From contig JAHRWI010000033.1 of assembly GCA_019090225.1 (NCBI GenBank), positions 1-6,965 of the forward strand: DNA of 6,965 bases, read 5' to 3'. Below, one piece after another: positions 1 to 5,057 of this stretch. The stretch is from Porticoccaceae bacterium. GTDB taxonomy: Bacteria > Pseudomonadota > Gammaproteobacteria > Pseudomonadales > Porticoccaceae. Position numbers and translations under genes: made by a program. Below the pieces are notes generated by a model. It was not told where the DNA came from. It ran no database searches and worked only from the letters and a program-made list of their open reading frames with translations. The first letter of the stretch is position 1; each line of letters opens with the position of its first letter.

Positions 1-35
1 AGTCGTCGGCAGCGTCAGATGTGTATAAGAGACAG
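1..35 (+). other. Sequencing adapter (Nextera Read 1 transposase adapter), not genomic
   Basis: Positions 3-35 match all 33 bases of the Illumina Nextera Read 1 tagmentation adapter as I know it. The last 19 bases (17-35, AGATGTGTATAAGAGACAG) are the engineered Tn5 mosaic end. This is library-preparation sequence that survived trimming and was assembled into the contig end, so genomic sequence probably begins at base 36. The two bases before it (AG) are of unknown origin. Confidence 0.97.
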
Positions 36-176
36 ATGCCGGGCCTGGAGCTTTCCTAAGCTGTAGTCATTTAGACTGGGCCTGTCAGTTATCCGTTGCT
101 TTCTGTATTGAACACGACATCTGTCAGGCCAAACTTGGGGATGATCTGAAAATTAAAGTTATTTCACGCGAATTTC

Positions 177-182
177 TATAAT
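177..182 (+). promoter_or_regulatory. Possible -10 box for the ykgJ-like gene
   Basis: A perfect TATAAT lies 43 bases upstream of the ATG at 226, a sensible distance for a short leader. No convincing -35 is seen 16-18 bases upstream; the sequence there (around 153-160) is AT-rich but does not resemble TTGACA. The box touches the 12-bp duplication at 181-204. This is a tentative promoter based on the -10 alone. Confidence 0.35.
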
Positions 183-204
183 AAGTTCCTGTATAAGTTC
201 CTGT
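181..204 (+). repeat. Perfect 12-bp tandem duplication
   Basis: ATAAGTTCCTGT occurs twice back to back, at 181-192 and 193-204, with no mismatch. It lies in the leader between a TATAAT box (177-182) and the start codon of the ykgJ-like gene at 226. The first copy begins inside the TATAAT. A perfect two-copy repeat suggests recent slippage; any role in expression is not shown by the sequence. Confidence 0.9.
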
Positions 205-225
205 CGCTGCTAACGAAACTAAAAA

Positions 226-663
226 ATGAAAGACTGCAACCAATGCGGGAAATGCTGCATAAAATATGGTAACGGCGGCTTATCAGCATCGGCCAGCGAA
301 GTAGCATTTTGGGAGACCTTTCGACCGAATATTTATGACTATGTAGACAGTCATGTGGACGGCGGAAATATTTGGGTAAGCCCGGATACAGGCAGGCGGC
401 TAGAGTGCTGCCCATGGCTGCGGCAAGTACCTTCTCGTGATAATAGCCCGGATAACACCAGCCAGGACAAATCCAACCACATTAAATACACCTGCGATAT
501 TTATTACGACCGCCCTGATGACTGCAAACACTATCCTGTGACCATTGAGCAAATGGTCGCGGATGACTGTGAAATGATAGAGCTGCGGGATCTGGATAAT
601 CCGAAGCAAGCCCAAAAAGCCTTAGACAAACTCATGATTGATAGCAGGCCTTCGTTTTCGTAA
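226..663 (+). CDS. YkgJ-family CxxCxxCC cysteine-cluster protein
   Basis: This 145-aa protein opens with the hallmark cysteine cluster of the YkgJ/UPF0153 family: C4, C7, C10 and C11 in the order CNQCGKCC. Further cysteines at C61-C62, C90, C100 and C115 fit the family pattern, in which a downstream C-x-IY-xx-RP-xx-C segment (here residues 90-100, with RP at 96-97) completes a metal site. Family members are thought to bind zinc or an Fe-S cluster, but their biochemical role is largely unknown. No signal peptide is seen, so the protein is probably cytoplasmic. The ATG at 226 sits just before the cluster and is the only sensible start, although no Shine-Dalgarno sequence is visible. The next gene starts 15 bases after the stop on the same strand, suggesting co-transcription. 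Assignment to the family is firm; the function is not. Confidence 0.9.
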   Translation: MKDCNQCGKCCIKYGNGGLSASASEVAFWETFRPNIYDYVDSHVDGGNIWVSPDTGRRLECCPWLRQVPSRDNSPDNTSQDKSNHIKYTCDIYYDRPDDCKHYPVTIEQMVADDCEMIELRDLDNPKQAQKALDKLMIDSRPSFS

Positions 664-678
664 GAGAATTTAATCGAT

Positions 679-966
679 ATGAATTTAGATAAAGCAAAAA
701 AGAGAATCGCCAAGAAAATAAAAATGGGTTCGCAGGACTACCCAGAAATGACCATTGCCTATCATGGCGCGAGCAATCAGCTAGCCAGCGAAGTGACCAT
801 TCAGTTTGTGCTTGAGGAAGGTGCCGAGACCCAGGCAGAAATGTTTCGTAGCAACGGTGACGCCAGAGAGGATGAGGTTATTCAATCAGCCATCGTTAAA
901 ATGATCGAACGCTCTAGTGTTAAAACGCTGATTCAAATCGAAGGCGTAACGGTTTTAGGAGCATAG
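679..966 (+). CDS. Uncharacterised 95-aa protein
   Basis: I do not recognise a named family. The product is small, soluble and charged: a lysine-rich N-terminus (K-A-K-K-R-I-A-K-K-I-K within residues 5-15), then alternating segments suggesting beta strands (roughly 24-46), an acidic stretch (EEGAETQAE, 46-54) and a probable C-terminal helix (66-78, IQSAIVKMIERS) ending in another strand. It has no cysteines, signal peptide or membrane segment. It starts 15 bases after the ykgJ-like stop, with a weak GAGA element upstream of the ATG, so the two probably form a bicistronic unit. Its stop faces the minus-strand ferritin-like gene 63 bases away; no intrinsic terminator is obvious in that gap. Codon use and composition look like its neighbours, so it is probably a real gene. 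Confidence 0.75.
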   Translation: MNLDKAKKRIAKKIKMGSQDYPEMTIAYHGASNQLASEVTIQFVLEEGAETQAEMFRSNGDAREDEVIQSAIVKMIERSSVKTLIQIEGVTVLGA

Positions 967-1029
967 ACCTAATGAGTGCTTACCTAAAAATGCAGGACTG
1001 ATGGCAATTGGGCTAAGTAAAAATCGATA

Positions 1030-1587
1030 TTATTCCGGCATATGGGGCGGGTCGAAATCTGTCTGATCCAGATCTTTCAGTGAACCTGGGTAGGAGACAG
1101 TTTTGATAGCCCTGAGTCGATCACTTATGGCCTGTGCATGCTCCTGCTCTTCCTTTGCAAATGCCCCTGCCAGTTGTTTTATCTCGGGGTTCTCGGTGCT
1201 AAGGGCGATGTCGGTGTAAAAGGCTTCGGCACTTAGCTCGACCTCCAGTGCTGTTTGTAAGGCGTCCTCCGCAGTCATCAGATAATGCACTTTCGCGTAG
1301 TGGAAGATTTCCGGTGATTCATCGTCGGGCCAGGAATATTCCCATGCCTTAAAGTTGGGCAGAGTTTCATCCTTGCATAAGGTCTTAATATCAGCGGCGT
1401 GGCTTTCGCTGTATGTGGCGAGCGCGGTTAATAGTTCATGTAACTCGCGGTTATTGTGCACGGCCATGGCTTCGGCGAGTTCATACATACGCTCGGCCGC
1501 TTCCTGCTCCAGCGCTGCGCTGTGAGCGAGAAATACCCACTTGTCGCTGTAGAGTGATGAGCTGTCTTCATAAACGCCCGTATTCAT
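1030..1587 (-). CDS. Ferritin/rubrerythrin-like diiron protein, third gene of the kor operon
   Basis: This 185-aa, almost entirely helical protein has the two-times-two helix layout of the ferritin-like superfamily. Candidate iron ligands are E29 in helix 1 (LEQEAAERMY), H63 in helix 2 (SESH, 60-63), E117/E121 in helix 3 (EVELSAEAFY) and a canonical E147-x-x-H150 in helix 4 (EEQEH). In helix 2 the position expected for the Glu of an ExxH motif is S60, with a Glu one residue later (E61), so the first half-site may be altered. There are no rubredoxin CxxC motifs, so it is not a full rubrerythrin; its one cysteine is C71. The tail (163-185) is proline- and aspartate-rich. Its ATG overlaps the korB stop by 4 bp, giving translational coupling, and a weak AAAGG lies about 10 bases upstream. 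Family members act in peroxide or oxygen detoxification, iron handling, or as oxidases. Here a protective or accessory role for the oxidoreductase is inferred from position only. Confidence 0.85.
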   Translation of the reverse strand: MNTGVYEDSSSLYSDKWVFLAHSAALEQEAAERMYELAEAMAVHNNRELHELLTALATYSESHAADIKTLCKDETLPNFKAWEYSWPDDESPEIFHYAKVHYLMTAEDALQTALEVELSAEAFYTDIALSTENPEIKQLAGAFAKEEQEHAQAISDRLRAIKTVSYPGSLKDLDQTDFDPPHMPE

Positions 1588-2390
1588 AGCTCAAAACCTT
1601 TACGCAAATTAACCGGTTCAGTGCTTTGATGTTGCACGGGCCATGTGGGTCTTGGCCTGCGATAAAAAATGCCTTTCGCCAGACCATCATCGCCATGCAA
1701 AAAGGCAGCAGCCTGAACGGGATCATCGGTGCAGGTATCTTCCAGGTGAACGGTTTTCTTCCATCCCACTTGTTCAGGACAGAAGGTAGGGCATTGGCTC
1801 AGGACCTGGATAAAAGCAAAGCCCTGATGCTGGACTGCTTCAAACAGCATGTGGGCTAAACCATTGGGGTCACCAGAATAGCCACGGGCAATAAAACTTG
1901 CGCCCGAGGCTAAGGCGATGGCGCAGGGCTGAAATGGCCTGACTTCGGGGCCGTGGGGTGTCAGCTTGCTGTGTTCCCAGTGTTCGGGTGTGGTGGGGGA
2001 AGCCTGGCCTTTGGTCATACCGTAGACTTCGTTATCCATCACCACATAGACAATATCGACATTACGCCGACAGGCGTGGAGAAAGTGGTTGCCGCCGATG
2101 GAGAAACCGTCGCCGTCGCCACCCATCGCAATCACATTTAAATCTGGACGAGCCACCTTCAGGCCTGCCGCCACCGGCAAGGCGCGACCATGGACGCCGT
2201 GAAATCCATAGCTGTTGATGTATGCCGGTAAGCGCGAAGAACAGCCAATACCGGAAACCAGAACCGCGTTCTCCGGGGCCTGCTCGAGGGCAGCAAAGGC
2301 TTTGGTGATGGCGTTGAGTACCGCGAAGTGGCCGCAGCCCGGACACCAGATGGGTTTGACGCCGGACTTATATTCTTTAGGGAGCATCAT
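1584..2390 (-). CDS. korB: 2-oxoacid:ferredoxin oxidoreductase beta subunit (TPP-binding, korB-type)
   Basis: The 268-aa protein is the thiamine diphosphate and Fe-S subunit of a 2-oxoacid:acceptor oxidoreductase. Visible motifs are WCPGCGHF (15-22), GIGCSSR (47-53), the Mg-TPP motif GDGDGFSIGGNH (91-102) and NEVYGMTKGQ (120-129). Four conserved cysteines, C16, C19, C50 and C200 (in QCPTF), are placed as expected to bind one [4Fe-4S] cluster. With KorA it would convert a 2-oxoacid plus CoA to acyl-CoA, CO2 and reduced ferredoxin in the cytoplasm. Motifs and length fit the two-subunit 2-oxoglutarate type better than pyruvate:ferredoxin oxidoreductases, but substrate cannot be settled by eye. 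The start overlaps the korA stop by ATGA. An AAGGGAG Shine-Dalgarno (2400-2406) lies 9 bases before the first of two consecutive ATGs, supporting 2390. Its own stop overlaps the ferritin-like start in the same way. Confidence 0.93.
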   Translation of the reverse strand: MMLPKEYKSGVKPIWCPGCGHFAVLNAITKAFAALEQAPENAVLVSGIGCSSRLPAYINSYGFHGVHGRALPVAAGLKVARPDLNVIAMGGDGDGFSIGGNHFLHACRRNVDIVYVVMDNEVYGMTKGQASPTTPEHWEHSKLTPHGPEVRPFQPCAIALASGASFIARGYSGDPNGLAHMLFEAVQHQGFAFIQVLSQCPTFCPEQVGWKKTVHLEDTCTDDPVQAAAFLHGDDGLAKGIFYRRPRPTWPVQHQSTEPVNLRKGFEL

Positions 2391-4186
2391 TGCCTGGCGC
2401 TCCCTTCTGTTGCTGTTTGATCGGGTATTAATGCCTGTATCTGTGTGACTATTTCCGCAGGCGTGAACAGGGTCGGGCCGGGGCGGCAGTATTGGTGGAA
2501 GGGCGGGAGTGCGGCGTCCTGTCCTTGTCGATCAAATGATCGCAGGTAGTGGGCAAATTGGCCCAGTTGGTTTTGTTCTATCACCAAGGTTTGTGTCGCT
2601 TGCTGCATCGCCTGTTTGATCTCCTCCAGGGGTAAGGGCGATAAAAGACGAATACCCATCACGACGATGTCTATGCCCTTTTCCCGAAGTTTATCCTGCG
2701 CCTCTAAGGCCACCTGATACAGAGATCCCCAGCAAATTAACAGCATCGAACCCTGCCCGCGCTGTTCAGACGAGTGCTCGGCCCAGTGTTCGGACTCGAC
2801 TAGACTATCCAGCTTGCGCAGGCGTTTGGCTAACTGTTGTTCGTGATCCGCCGCTTTCGGGGAGGGCACGGCTGCGGCATTGTGTTCCAGGCCATCTGCG
2901 GTAAACATGCCGCCGGGCTGACCGGGTAAGGCAAGGGGTGATATGCCGGAGTCGGTATCCAGATAGCGGAAGTAACGCTGGGTTCCATCCACCTCGGTGT
3001 CGCCCTCTAACTGTTGAGCAGCGCTGGCGCTAAAGTTCGTGTTGGCTAGCGGCGGCATAATTTGTGATGACTGGCCCAGAAACTGATCCGATAGCACCAC
3101 GACCAGGGTTTGGCGCTCGGTGGCAATTCCCGTGGCCCAGCCAGCAGTAAAATGACAGTCGGCGACCGATAACGCGCTGAGCACAACATGGGGCGCATCG
3201 CCGTGTAAACCGTAGACCGCCAGGTTAAAGTCGCTCTGCTCACTCTTTGTCGGGATGCCCGTGGAAGGCCCGCCTCGCATCACATCGACCACCACCAAAG
3301 GGGTTTCGCTGGCCACAGCCAGGCCCATGGCTTCGCTCATCAGCGCCATACCCGGCCCGGAGGTGGCGGTCATTGCCGGAATCCCACCAAAGCCAGCGCC
3401 GATGGTCATGTTCACAGCGGCCAGTTCGTCCTCAGCCTGCACTAGATGGCCACCGACGGATTCGATCTCCCCGGCCATCCACTCGAGCACGTCGGAGGCT
3501 GGCGTAATGGGATACGCGGCGACAAAGCGAATACCCGCCTCTAAAGCCCCCAGGCCGATTAACTGATTACCGTTAGCAATCCATCGTTTCCCGATGCTAT
3601 TAGTCTTCTCTGGCGCGCTTAATATCGGTTGCAGTGGGATAGGCTTGTCCTGTTGTAATTGCGCGCCCCCCAGCGCTACGGTGATTGCTAGCTCGATAGT
3701 CTCCTGGCTGTGTTCCCGAAGACGATGGCGTATAGCGGAGTCAATGATGTCTGATGGACAGCCGAGCCAGTCAGCGACATAGCCCAACAGGGCAAGATTA
3801 CTGTGGCTAGATCCCAGGGATTTGGCAAGCCCGAGAAAATCCAGGGTCAGGGTTTGCCTGGGTTCTGGCAAATTCTGGGGGTGCTCACCGGCTTGCAGAT
3901 CCTGAATTAACACGGTGGCTTCGCTGATGGGGATCTCGTCAGCAAAGCGCTGGAAGTTATTCCAGTCCAATACCAGTAACACCTCAAGCTCACTACCGAG
4001 GTTGGCCACGACCTCCGTGCCCAGCCGAACAATCGCCGCAGACTCGCCGCCACGGATTTGTGGCCCGAAAGTTTTACGCAATATGCCGTATAGGCCCATT
4101 CCCGCAGCGGCCCGGAGCAACATCTCCCCCGATGCGACGACCCCTGCTCCGCCCGAACCGACCATGGCGATAGTTAAGCTAGTCAT
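2387..4186 (-). CDS. korA: 2-oxoacid:ferredoxin oxidoreductase alpha subunit, fused gamma-alpha (korA-type)
   Basis: From the preferred start this is a 599-aa protein with the gamma domain fused ahead of the alpha domain, the usual architecture of KorA. The gamma part (about 1-190) carries GSGGAGVVASGE (10-21) and TFGPQIRGGES (39-49). The alpha part starts near 205 and shows AYPITPAS (224-231), AEDELAAV (251-258, with the glutamate expected to activate TPP), SGPGMALMSEAMGLA (276-290) and RGGPSTGIPTKSEQSDF (304-320). The C-terminal half has GLEHN (432-436) and a transketolase-C-like region (about 480-585). It forms the active site with KorB for CoA-dependent oxidative decarboxylation. The reading frame is open to an ATG at 4279 (630 aa), but those extra 31 residues precede the nucleotide-binding-like domain, show no homology I recognise, and lack a ribosome site, so the ATG at 4186 is preferred. 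No gene for a ferredoxin or delta subunit is present nearby. Confidence 0.92.
   Translation of the reverse strand: MTSLTIAMVGSGGAGVVASGEMLLRAAAGMGLYGILRKTFGPQIRGGESAAIVRLGTEVVANLGSELEVLLVLDWNNFQRFADEIPISEATVLIQDLQAGEHPQNLPEPRQTLTLDFLGLAKSLGSSHSNLALLGYVADWLGCPSDIIDSAIRHRLREHSQETIELAITVALGGAQLQQDKPIPLQPILSAPEKTNSIGKRWIANGNQLIGLGALEAGIRFVAAYPITPASDVLEWMAGEIESVGGHLVQAEDELAAVNMTIGAGFGGIPAMTATSGPGMALMSEAMGLAVASETPLVVVDVMRGGPSTGIPTKSEQSDFNLAVYGLHGDAPHVVLSALSVADCHFTAGWATGIATERQTLVVVLSDQFLGQSSQIMPPLANTNFSASAAQQLEGDTEVDGTQRYFRYLDTDSGISPLALPGQPGGMFTADGLEHNAAAVPSPKAADHEQQLAKRLRKLDSLVESEHWAEHSSEQRGQGSMLLICWGSLYQVALEAQDKLREKGIDIVVMGIRLLSPLPLEEIKQAMQQATQTLVIEQNQLGQFAHYLRSFDRQGQDAALPPFHQYCRPGPTLFTPAEIVTQIQALIPDQTATEGSARQ
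2400..2406 (-). promoter_or_regulatory. Shine-Dalgarno of korB, inside the korA 3' end
   Basis: Read on the minus strand this is AAGGGAG, 9 bases before the korB ATG at 2390. It lies within korA coding sequence and, with the ATGA overlap, indicates that KorA and KorB are translated in a coupled, roughly equimolar way. It also decides in favour of the first of the two consecutive ATG codons. Confidence 0.7.
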
Positions 4187-4264
4187 CTGGTTTTGTGGTT
4201 CCCGTTCAGTTTGGCTAATGTCTGTAACGTTAGCAGCTCGACGAATGAAAAGCCTGCCAGGTCC

Positions 4265-4363
4265 GACGATAGTGTCCATTCGTATAGTTTAGGTCAATAT
4301 TTGCCGAGTTCGGAGCAAGCTATGGATAGATCCTGAGCAGATTATTACTAACGCACTATCGTC
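4265..4363. repeat. Perfect 10-bp inverted repeat, arms 4265-4274 and 4354-4363
   Basis: GACGATAGTG at 4265-4274 reappears as its exact reverse complement CACTATCGTC at 4354-4363, with 79 bases between. The left arm overlaps the candidate -10 element of korA; the right arm ends three bases before the 14-bp repeat array. The spacing is too long for a simple RNA hairpin and would suit two binding sites in opposite orientation. Function is inferred only from position. Confidence 0.55.
4269..4297 (-). promoter_or_regulatory. Candidate promoter of the korA-korB-ferritin operon
   Basis: On the minus strand TTGACC (4292-4297, 5/6 to the -35 consensus) is followed after 17 bases by CACTAT (4269-4274, only 3/6 to the -10 consensus). 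Transcription would start near 4262, leaving a leader of about 75 bases before the preferred korA ATG at 4186 and excluding the ATG at 4279. The weak -10 makes this a tentative call and might mean activator dependence. Confidence 0.3.
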
Positions 4364-4366
4364 AAA

Positions 4367-4408
4367 GAGCTGGTGTTAACGAGTCGGTGCTAGTGAGCCA
4401 GTGTTAAC
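4367..4408 (+). repeat. Three tandem 14-bp imperfect repeats (possible operator array)
   Basis: The units are GAGCTGGTGTTAAC (4367-4380), GAGTCGGTGCTAGT (4381-4394) and GAGCCAGTGTTAAC (4395-4408), directly adjacent. Units 1 and 3 agree at 12 of 14 positions and unit 2 at 9 of 14 with each; every difference is a transition. A degenerate fourth unit (4409-4422, ending TTGTTAAA) may follow, sharing 8 of 14 with unit 3. The array ends right at the -35 element (4423) of the predicted Ddn-gene promoter, the usual place for activator sites. Confidence 0.7.
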
Positions 4409-4422
4409 AGCCCCTTGTTAAA

Positions 4423-4451
4423 TAGACGAGCAAAATACCCCAGTCTATACT
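4423..4451 (+). promoter_or_regulatory. Predicted sigma70-type promoter of the Ddn-family gene
   Basis: TAGACG (4423-4428, 4/6 to TTGACA) and TATACT (4446-4451, 5/6 to TATAAT) are separated by 17 bases. Transcription would start near 4458 and give a leader of about 47 bases ending in a strong ribosome-binding site. The 14-bp repeat array abuts the -35 element. Confidence 0.5.
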
Positions 4452-4491
4452 CGTAATTCCGGGAGTTTGAATTAACATCGATAACTGATAC

Positions 4492-4497
4492 AGGGAG
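4492..4497 (+). promoter_or_regulatory. Shine-Dalgarno of the Ddn-family gene
   Basis: AGGGAG ends 7 bases before the ATG at 4505. It is among the clearest ribosome-binding sites in the window and fixes this start over the internal ATG at codon 10 (4532). Confidence 0.75.
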
Positions 4498-4504
4498 AAC
4501 AGAT

Positions 4505-5020
4505 ATGGCGGATAAAGATTCAGCAATTACCATGGCCGATATAAATCAACTTGCGCTAGAAATTAGCGCGCCAGACGGCCCGGGCTCGGGCAACTGGACG
4601 ATGGAAAATTCAGAAACCAAACGCGTCAATGACGAAGTCATGGAGGCGCTGAGAAATAACCGAGGCAAGATTCCCGGTGAGCTTGAAGGCGTTCCCGCAC
4701 TAATCATCACCACGACCGGCGCTAAAACCGGCAAAAAACGAACCCTGCCGCTGGCCTGTCAGGAAATCGACGGCCGACTTATTATTATCGCGTCCATGGG
4801 CGGCGCGCCTCGCAACCCGCCCTGGTTTCATAACCTGCTTCACTGCCCGGATGTGCTGATCGAAAAAGACGGTGAAAGCTTTTCGGCTAAAGCGGTGGTT
4901 ACCGAAGGCGAAGACCGGAACCGTCTGTTTCAGACTGTTTGCGATAACTTACCCGTATTTGCTTCGTATCAAGCCCGCACCGACAGAACTATCCCGGTGA
5001 TTGAATTAATTCGCCAGTAG
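4505..5020 (+). CDS. Nitroreductase/quinone reductase of the deazaflavin (F420)-dependent Ddn family
   Basis: The 171-aa protein matches the split-beta-barrel family named after mycobacterial Ddn (DUF385). After a variable N-terminus (1-38) it shows VNDEVMEALRNNRGKI (41-56), the TTTGAKTGKKRTLPL block (69-83), ASMGGAPRNPPWFHNLL (96-112) and the C-terminal YQARTDRTIPVIEL (155-168). Those blocks form the cofactor pocket in characterised members, which use reduced F420 to reduce quinones or nitro compounds. Related proteins use other flavins or have no known cofactor, so F420 dependence is not proven here and no F420 biosynthesis gene is in the window. No signal peptide or membrane segment is seen; quinone-reducing relatives associate with the membrane. 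The gene is divergent from korA and shares its control region. It is followed after 37 bases by a membrane protein gene. Confidence 0.88.
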   Translation: MADKDSAITMADINQLALEISAPDGPGSGNWTMENSETKRVNDEVMEALRNNRGKIPGELEGVPALIITTTGAKTGKKRTLPLACQEIDGRLIIIASMGGAPRNPPWFHNLLHCPDVLIEKDGESFSAKAVVTEGEDRNRLFQTVCDNLPVFASYQARTDRTIPVIELIRQ

Positions 5021-5026
5021 CAAAAA

Positions 5027-5042
5027 TCGGTCGAATGACCGA
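5027..5042. repeat. Perfect 6-bp stem-loop after the Ddn-family gene
   Basis: TCGGTC-GAAT-GACCGA forms a perfect 6-bp stem with a 4-base loop, 6 bases after the stop codon. Five A residues precede it (5022-5026) but no T tract follows on the plus strand, so it resembles an intrinsic terminator only for minus-strand transcripts, of which none is evident here. On the plus strand it lies 15 bases before the GTG start of the next gene and might affect its translation. Confidence 0.45.
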
Positions 5043-5057
5043 ACCGAGATTCTCCAA

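Larger units (their letters stand above)
4187..4504. promoter_or_regulatory. Divergent intergenic control region between korA and the Ddn-family gene
   Basis: These 318 bases separate korA (minus) from the Ddn-family gene (plus). They contain a candidate minus-strand promoter, a perfect 10-bp inverted repeat, a three-copy 14-bp repeat array and a good plus-strand promoter, each listed separately. The only open frame reaching into it is the 31-codon upstream extension of korA (4187-4279), judged not to be translated. Confidence 0.7.

Noticed and set aside
17..35. Tn5 mosaic-end sequence as a real transposon end
   Set aside because: The 19-bp mosaic end is an engineered hybrid, and it is preceded by the rest of the Nextera Read 1 adapter, so it comes from library preparation.
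79..130. Near-perfect inverted repeat GGCCTGTCAG / CTGTCAGGCC (9 of 10 pairs)
   Set aside because: It has one mismatch and a 32-base spacer, no gene context to the left and no T tract. Not enough to call a terminator or operator.
967..1029. Possible bidirectional terminator between the convergent 95-aa gene and the ferritin-like gene
   Set aside because: The only pairing found (CTTACC with GGGCTAAG) needs a bulge and a loop of over 20 bases, so it does not support an intrinsic terminator.
1626..2448. Plus-strand open frames opposite korB and the end of korA (for example 1626-1859, 1953-2141, 1958-2218, 2215-2448)
   Set aside because: They are antisense to strongly conserved coding sequence, have low-complexity arginine/proline-rich translations and show no domain; they are shadow frames.
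3247..4292. Plus-strand open frames opposite korA (3247-3507, 3255-3566, 3594-3782, 3915-4292)
   Set aside because: They mirror the KorA coding frame and have compositions typical of antisense frames, without motifs or ribosome-binding sites.
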